Source: JABFSM01 sp963762545 (GTDB taxonomy: Bacteria > Gemmatimonadota > Gemmatimonadetes > Gemmatimonadales > GWC2-71-9). Taken from it: DNA of 64,000 nt. Where the stretch lies: contig CAVXLC010000001.1 of the NCBI GenBank assembly GCA_963762545.1, forward strand, positions 806,001 through 870,000, read 5' to 3'. The notes beneath the pieces were generated by a model, which was not told the origin of the DNA, made no database searches, and was given only the letters and a program-made list of their open reading frames with translations. A program made the translations under genes and the position numbers. Shown here piece after piece: positions 28,620 through 37,014 of the stretch (positions are counted from its first letter, which is position 1; each line of letters begins with the position of its first letter).

Positions 28620-30446
28620 ATGTGTGGCATTGTCGGCTACGTTGGACCGAAGCAGGCTTCCCCCATTCTGATCGACGGGCTTCGCCGCATGGAATACCGC
28701 GGCTACGACTCCGCGGGCGTGGCGGTGCTCAATGGGGCCGGCATCAAGGTCAAGAAGGCGGCGGGCAAGCTCTCCGTGCTGGTGGACAAGCTCCGTATCG
28801 AGACTCCGAGCGGCACCGTCGGCATCGGGCACACCCGCTGGGCTACGCACGGTGCTCCCACCACACCCAACGCGCATCCCCACCTGGACCAGACCGGCAA
28901 GATCGCGGTCATCCATAACGGCATCATCGAGAATGCTCCGGTCATCAAGAAGGCGCTGGAAAAGCGGGGCCATACGTTCAGCTCGGAAACCGATACCGAG
29001 GTCCTGGCGCACCTGATCGGTGCCTACTACGAGGGGAACCTCGAGGAGGCGGTCGCCGCGGCGCTCTGGGATGTGGAAGGCGCCTACGGCATCGCGGTGA
29101 TCTCGGCCGACGAGCCCGACGTGGTCGTGGCGGCGCGGAACGGCTCGCCGCTGCTGGTGGGCGTCGGGGATGGGGAGTACTTCGTCGCCTCCGACGCGTC
29201 GGCCATCCTGGAGCACACCCGGAGCGTGGTCTACCTCGACGACGGCGAGATGGTGGTCCTCAACCGCTCCGGCTACCGGGTGCGGAACCTCACCGAGACC
29301 CATGTCGAGAAGCCGGTCAACCAGATCGAGTGGGACCTGCACACGATCGAGCGGGGCGGATTCGCCCACTTCATGCTCAAGGAGATCTTCGAGCAGCCGG
29401 AAAGCCTGACCAACACGGTGCGGGGTCACCTCCTGGACGACGAGGGCAGTGCCCGGCTCCATGGGCTCAACCTCACCGACGAGCAGTTCAAGCGGATCAA
29501 CCGGGTCATCATCACCGCCTGCGGCACCTCATGGCACGCCGGGCTGATCGGCGAGTACATCTTCGAGGAAATGGCGCGGGTGCCCTGCGAAGTGGAGTAC
29601 GCCTCCGAGTTCCGGTACCGGAACCCGATCGTGGACGAGAACACCCTGGTCATCGCCGTGTCGCAGTCGGGCGAGACCGCCGACACGCTGGCGGCGGTGC
29701 GTGAGGCGAAGCGGCGCGGCGCCCGGACCATCGGCCTGGTGAATGTGGTGGGCTCCACGATCGCGCGCGAGGTGCAGGGCGGGCTGTACCTGCGGGCCGG
29801 CCCGGAGGTGGGCGTGGCGAGCACCAAGGCCTTCAACAGCCAGGTGGCCGCCCTCGCGATGGTGGCGCTCAAGCTGGCCCGGTTGCGCAGCCTGAGCCTG
29901 CTGCAGGGCACCCAGCTCATCGCGGCGCTCAAGGCCCTGCCGGCGCAGATCCGGAAGGTGCTCGACCGCGCCCCGGAGGTCGAGAAGCTGGCCGACCGAT
30001 TCGCCACCGCGCATAACGCCCTGTACCTGGGCCGCGGCGTGAACTTTCCGGTCGCGCTCGAGGGCGCGCTCAAGCTCAAGGAGATTTCCTACATCCACGC
30101 CGAGGGGTATCCGGCGGCGGAGATGAAACACGGCCCGATCGCGCTGATCGACGAGAACATGCCGGTCGTGTTCATCGCGCCGCGCGACGGCGTGCATACC
30201 AAGATCGTGAGCAACATCGAAGAGGTGAAGGCGCGGGGCGGCAAGGTGATCGCGATCGTTACCGAGGGAGACGAGGAGATCGGCCGGCTGGCCGACGCGG
30301 TCTTCACCATCCCGGCGACCCACGATCTCCTGACCCCGATCCTGGCCAGTGTTCCGCTGCAGCTGTTCGCGTACTACGTGGCGGTGCGCCGGGGATGCAA
30401 CGTGGACCAGCCCCGCAACCTGGCCAAGAGCGTCACGGTCGAATAG
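28620..30446 (+). CDS. glmS: Glutamine-fructose-6-phosphate aminotransferase (GlmS)
   Basis: Isomerising amidotransferase of 608 residues that makes glucosamine 6-phosphate from fructose 6-phosphate and glutamine. The N-terminal glutaminase domain begins MCGIVGYVG (Cys 2 is the nucleophile once Met is removed) and has YRGYDSAG and GHTRWATHG. Two SIS sugar-isomerase domains follow, with ACGTSWHAG, SQSGETADT and the C-terminal block NLAKSVTVE. Length is exactly as expected. It lies directly after glmM; I see no glmS ribozyme in the 19-base gap. Its stop abuts the stop of the convergent response-regulator gene. Confidence 0.97.
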   Translation: MCGIVGYVGPKQASPILIDGLRRMEYRGYDSAGVAVLNGAGIKVKKAAGKLSVLVDKLRIETPSGTVGIGHTRWATHGAPTTPNAHPHLDQTGKIAVIHNGIIENAPVIKKALEKRGHTFSSETDTEVLAHLIGAYYEGNLEEAVAAALWDVEGAYGIAVISADEPDVVVAARNGSPLLVGVGDGEYFVASDASAILEHTRSVVYLDDGEMVVLNRSGYRVRNLTETHVEKPVNQIEWDLHTIERGGFAHFMLKEIFEQPESLTNTVRGHLLDDEGSARLHGLNLTDEQFKRINRVIITACGTSWHAGLIGEYIFEEMARVPCEVEYASEFRYRNPIVDENTLVIAVSQSGETADTLAAVREAKRRGARTIGLVNVVGSTIAREVQGGLYLRAGPEVGVASTKAFNSQVAALAMVALKLARLRSLSLLQGTQLIAALKALPAQIRKVLDRAPEVEKLADRFATAHNALYLGRGVNFPVALEGALKLKEISYIHAEGYPAAEMKHGPIALIDENMPVVFIAPRDGVHTKIVSNIEEVKARGGKVIAIVTEGDEEIGRLADAVFTIPATHDLLTPILASVPLQLFAYYVAVRRGCNVDQPRNLAKSVTVE

Positions 30447-31100
30447 TCAGGGACCTTCCACCAGGCCGGCGCGGATCGCGAACTGGGTGAGCCGCGCGAT
30501 GGACCTGAGCTCCAGCTTGCGCATCAGGTTGGCCCGGTGGGTTTCCACGGTCCGGGCGCTGATGGACAGCCGCGCCGCGATCTCCTTGGTGGAGAGTCCC
30601 CGGGCAATCCCCCGCAACACCTCGCGCTCTCTGCCGGTCAGCCGGTCGACGCCCGGCGCCTGGTCGGTGGCGCCGGACTCCGGCGTCCGGGCCAGCTCCG
30701 CCTCGACTCCCGGGCTGTAGTAGGGCCGGCCGCTCCGCACGGTGTCGATGGCGGTCAGCAGCTCCTGCACCGCCGATTCCTTCAGCAGATAGCCGTCGGC
30801 CCCCGCCTCGATCGCCCGCCGCACGTACTCGGCTCCGGCATGCATGGTCAGCACCAGAATCCGGAGGTTGCCGGAGCGCCGGCGGAGCCGGTCCAGCACA
30901 TCGAGGCCGTCCACATCGGGCATGGCGAGATCGAGGACGAGGATATCCGGCTTGAGTGTCTCGACGAGCCGGAGCGCCTGGGCGCCATCCGACGCTTCAC
31001 CCACGACGGTGAGCCCGGGGTGGGTCTCCAGCACCCGCCGGATCCCGGCCCGCACCAGCGGGTGGTCGTCCACCAGGAGCACCCGGATTGCCCCGCTCAT
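30447..31100 (-). CDS. NarL/FixJ-family response regulator
   Basis: DNA-binding response regulator of 217 residues. The receiver domain has VLLVDDHPLVR, phosphoacceptor Asp 57 in LVLDLAMPDVDG and Lys in LLKES. The C-terminal LuxR-type helix-turn-helix spans about 150-195 (LTGREREVLRGIARG and ARTVETHRANLMRKL). It is the partner of the histidine kinase gene just upstream: its ATG overlaps that gene's neighbour relation as ATGA, meaning the kinase gene begins where the regulator's product is read last. The pair forms a conventional two-component system; the signal and targets are unknown. Confidence 0.94.
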   Translation of the reverse strand: MSGAIRVLLVDDHPLVRAGIRRVLETHPGLTVVGEASDGAQALRLVETLKPDILVLDLAMPDVDGLDVLDRLRRRSGNLRILVLTMHAGAEYVRRAIEAGADGYLLKESAVQELLTAIDTVRSGRPYYSPGVEAELARTPESGATDQAPGVDRLTGREREVLRGIARGLSTKEIAARLSISARTVETHRANLMRKLELRSIARLTQFAIRAGLVEGP

Positions 31101-32347
31101 GCCGCCGCGCCCCGCGGGATGGTGACTTCGACCCGGAAGCCCGCGCCGCGCGAGGTGGTGACCTCGACCTGGCCGTTGAGCTCGCTCAGACGCTCCTGCA
31201 TGCCCAGCAATCCGAGGCGGGGCACCGGCCGGCCCGCCACGCCCACGCCGTCGTCCTGGACCGCGAGGCGGGTTACCTCGGGGTCGACCGCCAGCACCAC
31301 GCGCACCGAGCGCGCGGCGGCGTGCCGGGCGACGTTGGTGAGCGCCTCCTGCACCACCCGGTACAGCGCCACATCGCCTTCGGGGGTCAGGGCGGGTACC
31401 GAAGGCGGCGCCTCGAACCGCGCATCGAGCCGGTAGCGCCGGCCGAAATCGGTCACCAGGCTCCGTAGCGACGGCACCAGCCCGAAATCGTCGAGGGTGG
31501 ACGGGCGCAGGAGATTCCCGATGTCCCGGACTTGATTGAGCGCCCGGCCGACCAGCTCCGCCGCTGCGGGCTTGCCGTCGAGGTCCAGCTCGATCTTGAG
31601 CGCGGTGAGGATCTGGCCGGCCTCGTCATGCAGGTCCCGGGCGATCCGCTTGCGCTCTTCCTCCTGCGCCCGCAGCAACAGGTGGGTCAGCTGTTCCAAT
31701 TGGGCGCTGCGCGCGGCCAGCGCCTCGCGGCCCTTGGTGAGGCCCAGAAACACCATCCCTCCCGCCGCCGCTACGATGAACACCACGTCGGCCAGGGCTC
31801 CCAGTTGGACCGCCTTGCCCAGCGGCCGGAGCAACGGATAATCGAGGTGGTGCAGCCCCCAGAGCAGGAAGGTCCCCGCCAGCACGCCGGCGCTTCCGGA
31901 GCCGGTCTGGCGATGGTAGCGCCAGAACACATAGCCGGTCCACAGGGTCACCCCGGAGAGCGCCACCGCCGACGACAGTCCGGCGAGGGCAAGGTCGTGG
32001 AGCCGGAAGACGGCAAACCAGGACCAGAGCAGAATGCCGGGAACGAACCAGAGGTAGCGGCGCCGGAACGGCGCGTCCCGGCTGAACTGGACCGCGGCCC
32101 AGAGCAGCAGCAGCGCGCTGCCGCCGGTGGCCACCTGATGGAGGAAGAGCCAGAGCTCGTTGCGGTTGACGAGAAACGCCGAGATGAAGACCAGGCGCAG
32201 CGCGTACAGCACCCAGGAGCTGGCCCAGCTGAGGTAGGCCGGCCGCCCTTCCTGCCGCCACAGGCCGAAATTGACGAGCGCGAGGAGCGTCGTCACCAGG
32301 GCCTGGAATCCGAGCGTGATCAGCTCCGGCGCGTGGGTTTCCACCAC
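31097..32347 (-). CDS. Membrane histidine kinase, HisKA_3 type
   Basis: Sensor kinase of about 416 residues paired with the NarL regulator (four-base overlap of the two genes). The first 205 residues hold about seven hydrophobic helices with almost no extracytoplasmic domain, so it probably senses within or close to the membrane. A short coiled coil leads to HisKA_3 (RIARDLHDEAGQ, phospho-His about 240), and the ATPase domain shows EALTNVARHA (N box), DDGVG and GLLGMQERL. Two GTG codons stand in a row at 32347 and 32344; a TACATT box lies six bases before the second one, favouring it as a leaderless start. Confidence 0.92.
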   Translation of the reverse strand: MVETHAPELITLGFQALVTTLLALVNFGLWRQEGRPAYLSWASSWVLYALRLVFISAFLVNRNELWLFLHQVATGGSALLLLWAAVQFSRDAPFRRRYLWFVPGILLWSWFAVFRLHDLALAGLSSAVALSGVTLWTGYVFWRYHRQTGSGSAGVLAGTFLLWGLHHLDYPLLRPLGKAVQLGALADVVFIVAAAGGMVFLGLTKGREALAARSAQLEQLTHLLLRAQEEERKRIARDLHDEAGQILTALKIELDLDGKPAAAELVGRALNQVRDIGNLLRPSTLDDFGLVPSLRSLVTDFGRRYRLDARFEAPPSVPALTPEGDVALYRVVQEALTNVARHAAARSVRVVLAVDPEVTRLAVQDDGVGVAGRPVPRLGLLGMQERLSELNGQVEVTTSRGAGFRVEVTIPRGAAA

Positions 32348-32350
32348 CGC

Positions 32351-32356
32351 AATGTA
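32351..32356 (-). promoter_or_regulatory. Candidate -10 box TACATT before the histidine kinase gene
   Basis: TACATT on the minus strand ends three bases before the first GTG and six before the second. No Shine-Dalgarno is present. The spacing would place transcription start at or next to the start codon. Confidence 0.4.
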
Positions 32357-32377
32357 CCCGCGGAGTATCCCGCAGGC

Positions 32378-34498
32378 TCAGGGGCGCCAGGTGCCGCGGA
32401 TGCCGGCATACACTCTCCGTCCGAACAGGCCCGGCCACCCCGAGGGGATGGCGTTGAAGAGGTTGTCTCCGCCGACCGAGATGCCCAGGCCCCGGTGGAG
32501 GTCGTAGCGCACCTGCAGGCCGCCCGAGACGAACGCCGCCTGGTGCCCGGCCGTCCCGTCGAGATTCCGGGCCGGCGCGCGGCCGGTGTAGCTCAGCGTG
32601 AGGTCCGCGCGCAGCGAGGGAAGCGATGCCAGCCGGCCCCCCATCCGGAGCCGCGCGCTCTCGGGTGCCCGGCGATCCAGGGAAAGTCCGCTGCTGCGGT
32701 CGCGCGCGTCGAGCCGGCTGTACTCGGCTCCGGCGTACCAGTCGGCCCGGCGCCACTCGAGGCCCAGCTCGAGACCCTGGGTCCGGGCCCGGGACACATT
32801 CTGCGGAGAGTACAGCAGCAGGCCGGTGCCGGGATCGGAGCCGGTCTGGATCAGCTCGATCAGGTTCTCCAGATCGTTGCGATAGACTTCGGCGGTGGCA
32901 ACCAGGTCGGAGGCCGGCGACCACGCCGCCCCCGCCGACCATTGCCAGGAGCGCTCCGGCTTGAGATCGGGATTGCCGCGGATGGCGTAGCCGGCGAATG
33001 GATTGGGAAAATCCCAGACCAGCTCCTTGAAGCTCGGACCGCGGAATCCGCGGGCGGCGCCGGCATGGATGCGCAACGCCGGTGAAATATCGAACGCGCC
33101 CGCGACGCTCGGTGTGACCGCCCGGCCCCAGCGGGAGTTCCACGAAAGCCGGGTGGCGGGCGTGAACAGGATTCTTCCCACGGTCCAGCCGTCCTGGACG
33201 TATCCCTCCACGCCCCGATCCGACACGACCCCGGCCACCTTGCCCGGGGCCTCGATCGAGCGGGCGAGCAGGTCCAGCCCCGCGTCGAGACTATGGCCGC
33301 CCAGCGCCGCGCTCCATCCCAGCCGGCCCTTGATCAGGCGCTCCCGCTGGCTCGGGGTGGTGTCGCCGGCCAGGGGACGCAGCTCGCGGGACTGGCGGAA
33401 CCGGTGGCTGTATTCCTCCGCGTAGAGCCGCGCGCGCCAGGCGCCCCCGGTCCGGAAGGGGAGCATCGCCTCGAGCCAGCCGCTCGCGCCCTGGTTGTCG
33501 TTGAATCCATTGAATCCGTCCGACGACACCTGCCAGCGCTGCCGTTCCCGCAGCAGGGAGGCATCGGCGCGGAGGCGCAGCGCGGGCGACACGCTGGTAC
33601 GGGCCGTTCCGTGGAAATCCCAGACCCGGTCCAGGGCGCTCGTGGCGGTGGTGATGGCGGGTACCCGGCGGTCTTCCCGCCAGGCCCCGTCCAGACGCAC
33701 CGCGAGACGGCCTTGCCCCGATTCGGCCTCGATCCGGGCTTCCTTTCTGCCGCCATCGCCCGCGCGCGCCTCGGCACCGAGCGTGAGCGGTCCCTCAGGA
33801 TCCCGGCTCACCAGATTGACGACGCCGCCCAGGGCGTCGGAGCCGTACAGCGCCGAAAGCGGTCCCTTGACGATCTCGATTCGGTCGAGGCCCCCGGTGG
33901 ACAGCCGGCTCAAGTCGCGGTTTTCCAGGAGGGCGCCCGCGGCCGGCTCACCGTCCTGCAGCACCAGGACCCGGGCCCCGTTGATGCCGCGGATGGACAG
34001 GTCCGCCCCGGTCGGCTGGGTCGGGAGCACCTGCAGGCCGGGGACCTGGGCCAGCATCCGGTCCGCCGACGGAGCCGCCGCGGCGGAGATCTCCTCCCGG
34101 CTCACCGATGTCACCGGGGTGGGAGACTCTCCGGCGCGCGCGGTCCTCCGGTTCGCGGTCACGACGACGTCGCTGAGCCGGAGCGGTGCGGGAACGAGCG
34201 CGATTCTGAGCGGCGCGCCGGGCCCGGGCACCGGCGTTCTCGCCGGCCGATACCCGATGGCTCGCACCAGCAGCGTGTCGAACCGGGCGACCGTCAACGA
34301 GAAACCACCCTCGATCGTGGCATCGGCCCGGGTCCCTTGCACCAGGGCCTCGATGCGGGCGCGCGCCACCGGTACTCCGGTGGCGGCATCCACCACGACT
34401 CCACGCACCCGAAGTCCCTCCGCTGCCGGTTGCGCGGCCGCGCCGGTGAACGGAATCAGCAGCGCCGCCAGCACCAGGGCCGGCGCGGAGTGGATCAC
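32378..34498 (-). CDS. TonB-dependent outer-membrane receptor, likely for heme
   Basis: Outer-membrane receptor of 706 residues. The GTG at 34498 overlaps the stop of the HmuY-like gene (GTGA) and yields a signal peptide ending AAAQ. An N-terminal carboxypeptidase-like beta-sandwich (GVVVDAATGVPVARARIEAL, about 30-110) precedes the plug domain (LRLSDVVVTANRR, GLQVLPTQPTGADLSIRG, RIEIVKGPLSALYGSDALGG). The rest is a 22-strand type barrel ending near GLFGRRVYAGIRGTW. The plug shows the usual conserved segments. The partner next to it is HmuY-like, so heme or a heme-like tetrapyrrole is the likely ligand. No TonB-ExbB-ExbD gene is in the window. Confidence 0.9.
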   Translation of the reverse strand: MIHSAPALVLAALLIPFTGAAAQPAAEGLRVRGVVVDAATGVPVARARIEALVQGTRADATIEGGFSLTVARFDTLLVRAIGYRPARTPVPGPGAPLRIALVPAPLRLSDVVVTANRRTARAGESPTPVTSVSREEISAAAAPSADRMLAQVPGLQVLPTQPTGADLSIRGINGARVLVLQDGEPAAGALLENRDLSRLSTGGLDRIEIVKGPLSALYGSDALGGVVNLVSRDPEGPLTLGAEARAGDGGRKEARIEAESGQGRLAVRLDGAWREDRRVPAITTATSALDRVWDFHGTARTSVSPALRLRADASLLRERQRWQVSSDGFNGFNDNQGASGWLEAMLPFRTGGAWRARLYAEEYSHRFRQSRELRPLAGDTTPSQRERLIKGRLGWSAALGGHSLDAGLDLLARSIEAPGKVAGVVSDRGVEGYVQDGWTVGRILFTPATRLSWNSRWGRAVTPSVAGAFDISPALRIHAGAARGFRGPSFKELVWDFPNPFAGYAIRGNPDLKPERSWQWSAGAAWSPASDLVATAEVYRNDLENLIELIQTGSDPGTGLLLYSPQNVSRARTQGLELGLEWRRADWYAGAEYSRLDARDRSSGLSLDRRAPESARLRMGGRLASLPSLRADLTLSYTGRAPARNLDGTAGHQAAFVSGGLQVRYDLHRGLGISVGGDNLFNAIPSGWPGLFGRRVYAGIRGTWRP

Positions 34499-35559
34499 TG
34501 GATGCGCGCGTAGCGGATCGTGGGAAATCCGCTGACGCCGGTGGCTCCGTAGTATCCGATCAGCTGCACCTTGTAGATCGCGGTGCCCACCTTGACCAGA
34601 TAGATGTTGTAGGTAGGGGTGAGACGATTGTCGCCGGCGAGATTGTACAGGAACGGGCCCGCGGGATCGTCCAGCGCCGAGGTGAACGGCACCGCGCCCG
34701 AGAGGCCGGCCAGGAATCCGCCGTAGGAGAGCGCGTCGTCGGACCGGGTTGCGGCGGTGAAGCTCTGGGAGGCGTCCAGGGGCGCGGTGCCGACGTTGCA
34801 GGCGGTGTTGACGGTGAGCGAGAAATCCGCGGCGGCCTTGAGGTCCCAGCCGCAGCCGGCGCCCGGGCTGGTGGTCCCGGTGGAGAGATCGATGGCCGGC
34901 GTCCCGCCGGTCAGGCTCAGCACCGCGGTCTGCGCGGCCCCCAGGGCTCCGCCCGCGGGCTGGTACCGGTACTCCACCGTCACCGTGGAGAGGGTCGCCG
35001 TCTGCTGGGTGGCGCCCGCCATGGTGAGTCCGGTCACCCGCACCAAGGCATACCCGCCGCCCGCGGTGCGCCGCAGCTTCCACGCCGCCTGGCTGTTCGC
35101 GACCGGACCCTGCGCCCCGAACGAGAGCCAGCCGAGCGGGTTGGCGGTCAGGGTCTCGGCGATGAACGAGCCGGTGGCGGGAACCTGGGCGGTCGATACC
35201 GCCTCGAAGGCGGCCCGCTGGCTCTCCGGGGTAAAGGCCAGGATCTGCTGGGCCGTGGCGTGGGCGTTGTTGGCCAGGTTGTACCCCGTCACGCCCTTCG
35301 GCCCGACCGCGCCGCCGTTGAGCCGCACCTCGTACCTTCGGAGCGCCAGGTCCCAGTCGGCGGAGGTGGTGGGGTTCGCGACGGACACGACGCTTCCGGT
35401 GCTGAGGCTGAAGTAGACGAACTGGGTGGTCGAGCTGGCGTCCACTTCCGTCGTCCCGACGACGTTCAGCGGCGTGATGGGCCCGGTGCTGTCGCCCTCG
35501 CAGCCGATCAGGGCCAGGGCGGACGAGGACAGCAGCAGGGCGGCGACGAAGGGTCGCAT
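34495..35559 (-). CDS. HmuY-like heme-binding lipoprotein
   Basis: Exported lipoprotein of 354 residues with lipobox LALIGC. The family pattern is seen from about residue 45: TQFVYFSLSTG, then SADWDLALRRYEVRLNGG (the HmuY-type WD/N motif), and late on NIYLVKVGTAIYKVQLIGYYG and FPTIRYARI at the C-terminus. HmuY of Porphyromonas hands heme to the TonB receptor HmuR; the gene directly coupled here encodes such a receptor. This version is longer than HmuY (about 215 residues), with a middle insertion. The axial ligand residues cannot be fixed by eye. Confidence 0.85.
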   Translation of the reverse strand: MRPFVAALLLSSSALALIGCEGDSTGPITPLNVVGTTEVDASSTTQFVYFSLSTGSVVSVANPTTSADWDLALRRYEVRLNGGAVGPKGVTGYNLANNAHATAQQILAFTPESQRAAFEAVSTAQVPATGSFIAETLTANPLGWLSFGAQGPVANSQAAWKLRRTAGGGYALVRVTGLTMAGATQQTATLSTVTVEYRYQPAGGALGAAQTAVLSLTGGTPAIDLSTGTTSPGAGCGWDLKAAADFSLTVNTACNVGTAPLDASQSFTAATRSDDALSYGGFLAGLSGAVPFTSALDDPAGPFLYNLAGDNRLTPTYNIYLVKVGTAIYKVQLIGYYGATGVSGFPTIRYARIQ

Positions 35560-35706
35560 CGGAGCTCCAGATTGGGGATGACGATGGTCCGGACGGGAAC
35601 GGTAGGGTCCGGGATACGCCCGGACAATCGGGATTTCTACGGATGCCGGCGTCCGTACTTATCTTGTTCGCCAATCGCCCTGTCCCTTTCCCGATTTCCG
35701 GAAGCC

Positions 35707-36150
35707 ATGCGCGTCATTTTGCAGCGGGTCAACCGAGCCTCGGTCAGCATCGCGGGCGGGCCCGCCCGGGGAATTGCCAAGGGCTACTGTCTCCTGGTGG
35801 GGTTTACCCATGCGGATACGGTGGACCAGGTCGTGTGGATGGCGGACAAGGTGGCGGGGCTCCGGGTCTTTGCCGACGCGGAGGGCAAGATGAATCTCGC
35901 CCTCGCGGAGGTGGGCGGGGCGGTATTGGTGGTGAGTCAGTTCACTCTCTACGGCGATGCCGCCAAGGGGCGGCGGCCTTCGTTCATCGAGGCCGCCCGG
36001 CCCGACACGGCCATCCCGCTCTACCAGCGATTTCTGGCGGAGCTCGCAGGGAAGGGCCTCGTGGTGGAATCGGGAGAGTTCGGGGCGGATATGCTGGTGG
36101 AGATCCACAACGACGGCCCGGTCACCATTCTCCTGGAGCGGGCGCCGTGA
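35707..36150 (+). CDS. dtd: D-aminoacyl-tRNA deacylase
   Basis: Proofreading enzyme of 147 residues that frees D-amino acids wrongly joined to tRNA. It begins MRVILQRVNRASVSI and has VSQFTLYGDAAKGRRPSF, the catalytic block, and GADMLVEIHNDGPVTILLE at the C-terminus (the NxGPxT motif appears as NDGPVT). The ATG at 35707 is the family start; the longer frame upstream is a shadow. Its TGA overlaps the maf start. Confidence 0.96.
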   Translation: MRVILQRVNRASVSIAGGPARGIAKGYCLLVGFTHADTVDQVVWMADKVAGLRVFADAEGKMNLALAEVGGAVLVVSQFTLYGDAAKGRRPSFIEAARPDTAIPLYQRFLAELAGKGLVVESGEFGADMLVEIHNDGPVTILLERAP

Positions 36151-36728
36151 CGCATCCCCTCATCCTGGCTTCCCGGTCGCCTCGGCGACACCAGCTTCTC
36201 GCGATGCTGAACATTCCCCACCGGGTCGAGGCCGCGGACGTGCAGGAGCTCCGGCTGCCCCGCGAGGCGCCCGCCGCCTACGTGCGCCGGCTGGCCCGGG
36301 ACAAGTCGCGGGCGGTGCAGGGCGCCTGGGTGCTCGGCGCCGACACAACCGTCGTCCTGGGCGACGAGATCCTGGAGAAGCCGGTCGATCACGCCGACGC
36401 ACTGCGTATGCTGCGGTTGCTTCAGGGCCGCCGCCACGAGGTCCTGACCGCGGTCTGTCTCCGGGCCGACGCGGTGGAGTACGAAGCGCTGGATACCACC
36501 GCGGTGTACTTCCGTCCCGCCGCGGCGGCGCTGCTCGAGCGGTACATCGCGACCGGCGAGCCGATGGACAAGGCGGGCGCCTACGGCATCCAGGGGTATG
36601 GCGCCGCGCTCATCGAGCGGATCGAGGGAGATTTCTTCGGGGTGATGGGGCTTCCGGTCCGGCTGGTGCTGGATCTGCTGGCGAAGGCCGGCTGGGAATA
36701 TCGGTTCGGAGGCTCAGCGCCCTCCTAG
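36147..36728 (+). CDS. maf: Maf-family nucleotide pyrophosphatase
   Basis: House-cleaning pyrophosphatase of 193 residues that hydrolyses non-canonical or dTTP/UTP-type nucleotides. Typical marks are LILASRSPRRHQLL at the start, GADTTVVLGDEILEKP, and DKAGAYGIQGYGA. The GTG at 36147 overlaps the dtd stop (GTGA). It ends convergently with a small lipoprotein gene; the two stops share CTAG, four bases. Maf and dtd are often neighbours in bacteria. Confidence 0.94.
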   Translation: MTHPLILASRSPRRHQLLAMLNIPHRVEAADVQELRLPREAPAAYVRRLARDKSRAVQGAWVLGADTTVVLGDEILEKPVDHADALRMLRLLQGRRHEVLTAVCLRADAVEYEALDTTAVYFRPAAAALLERYIATGEPMDKAGAYGIQGYGAALIERIEGDFFGVMGLPVRLVLDLLAKAGWEYRFGGSAPS

Positions 36729-36961
36729 GGCACCGCATTCGAGATCGAGTCCTCCCGCTTGCGCCGCGCATCCGCGCTGTCGCTGATCCGCATCGCCGCG
36801 CCCACCCCGCGGGCGCCCGGCAGGTTCGATCGGGCGATTGCGCTGTCCTGCGCGCGCGCCGAGGGATGCTCGGCGCGAGAACTGGTGCTCTTGCCGGCGC
36901 ATGCCGCGACCATCGCGAGGCCAATCAGGCATCCGGCGCGTACCAGTCGTTTCCCGCTCAC
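36725..36961 (-). CDS. Small lipoprotein (78 aa)
   Basis: GTG-started gene preceded by an excellent ribosome site (AAGGAGGTGG, five bases before GTG). The product has a signal peptide with lipobox MVAAC and a short mature part of about 55 residues, rich in Ser, Ala, Arg and Asp and probably disordered, ending SISNAVP. Such small lipoproteins are common and mostly uncharacterised. The start was chosen because the longer frame upstream has no signal peptide. Its stop overlaps that of maf on the opposite strand. Confidence 0.75.
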   Translation of the reverse strand: MSGKRLVRAGCLIGLAMVAACAGKSTSSRAEHPSARAQDSAIARSNLPGARGVGAAMRISDSADARRKREDSISNAVP

Positions 36962-37014
36962 GGTCCACCTCCTTCGGGATCCGCGGTCACCCTGCATAGG
37001 CCGTGCCCGGGGGC

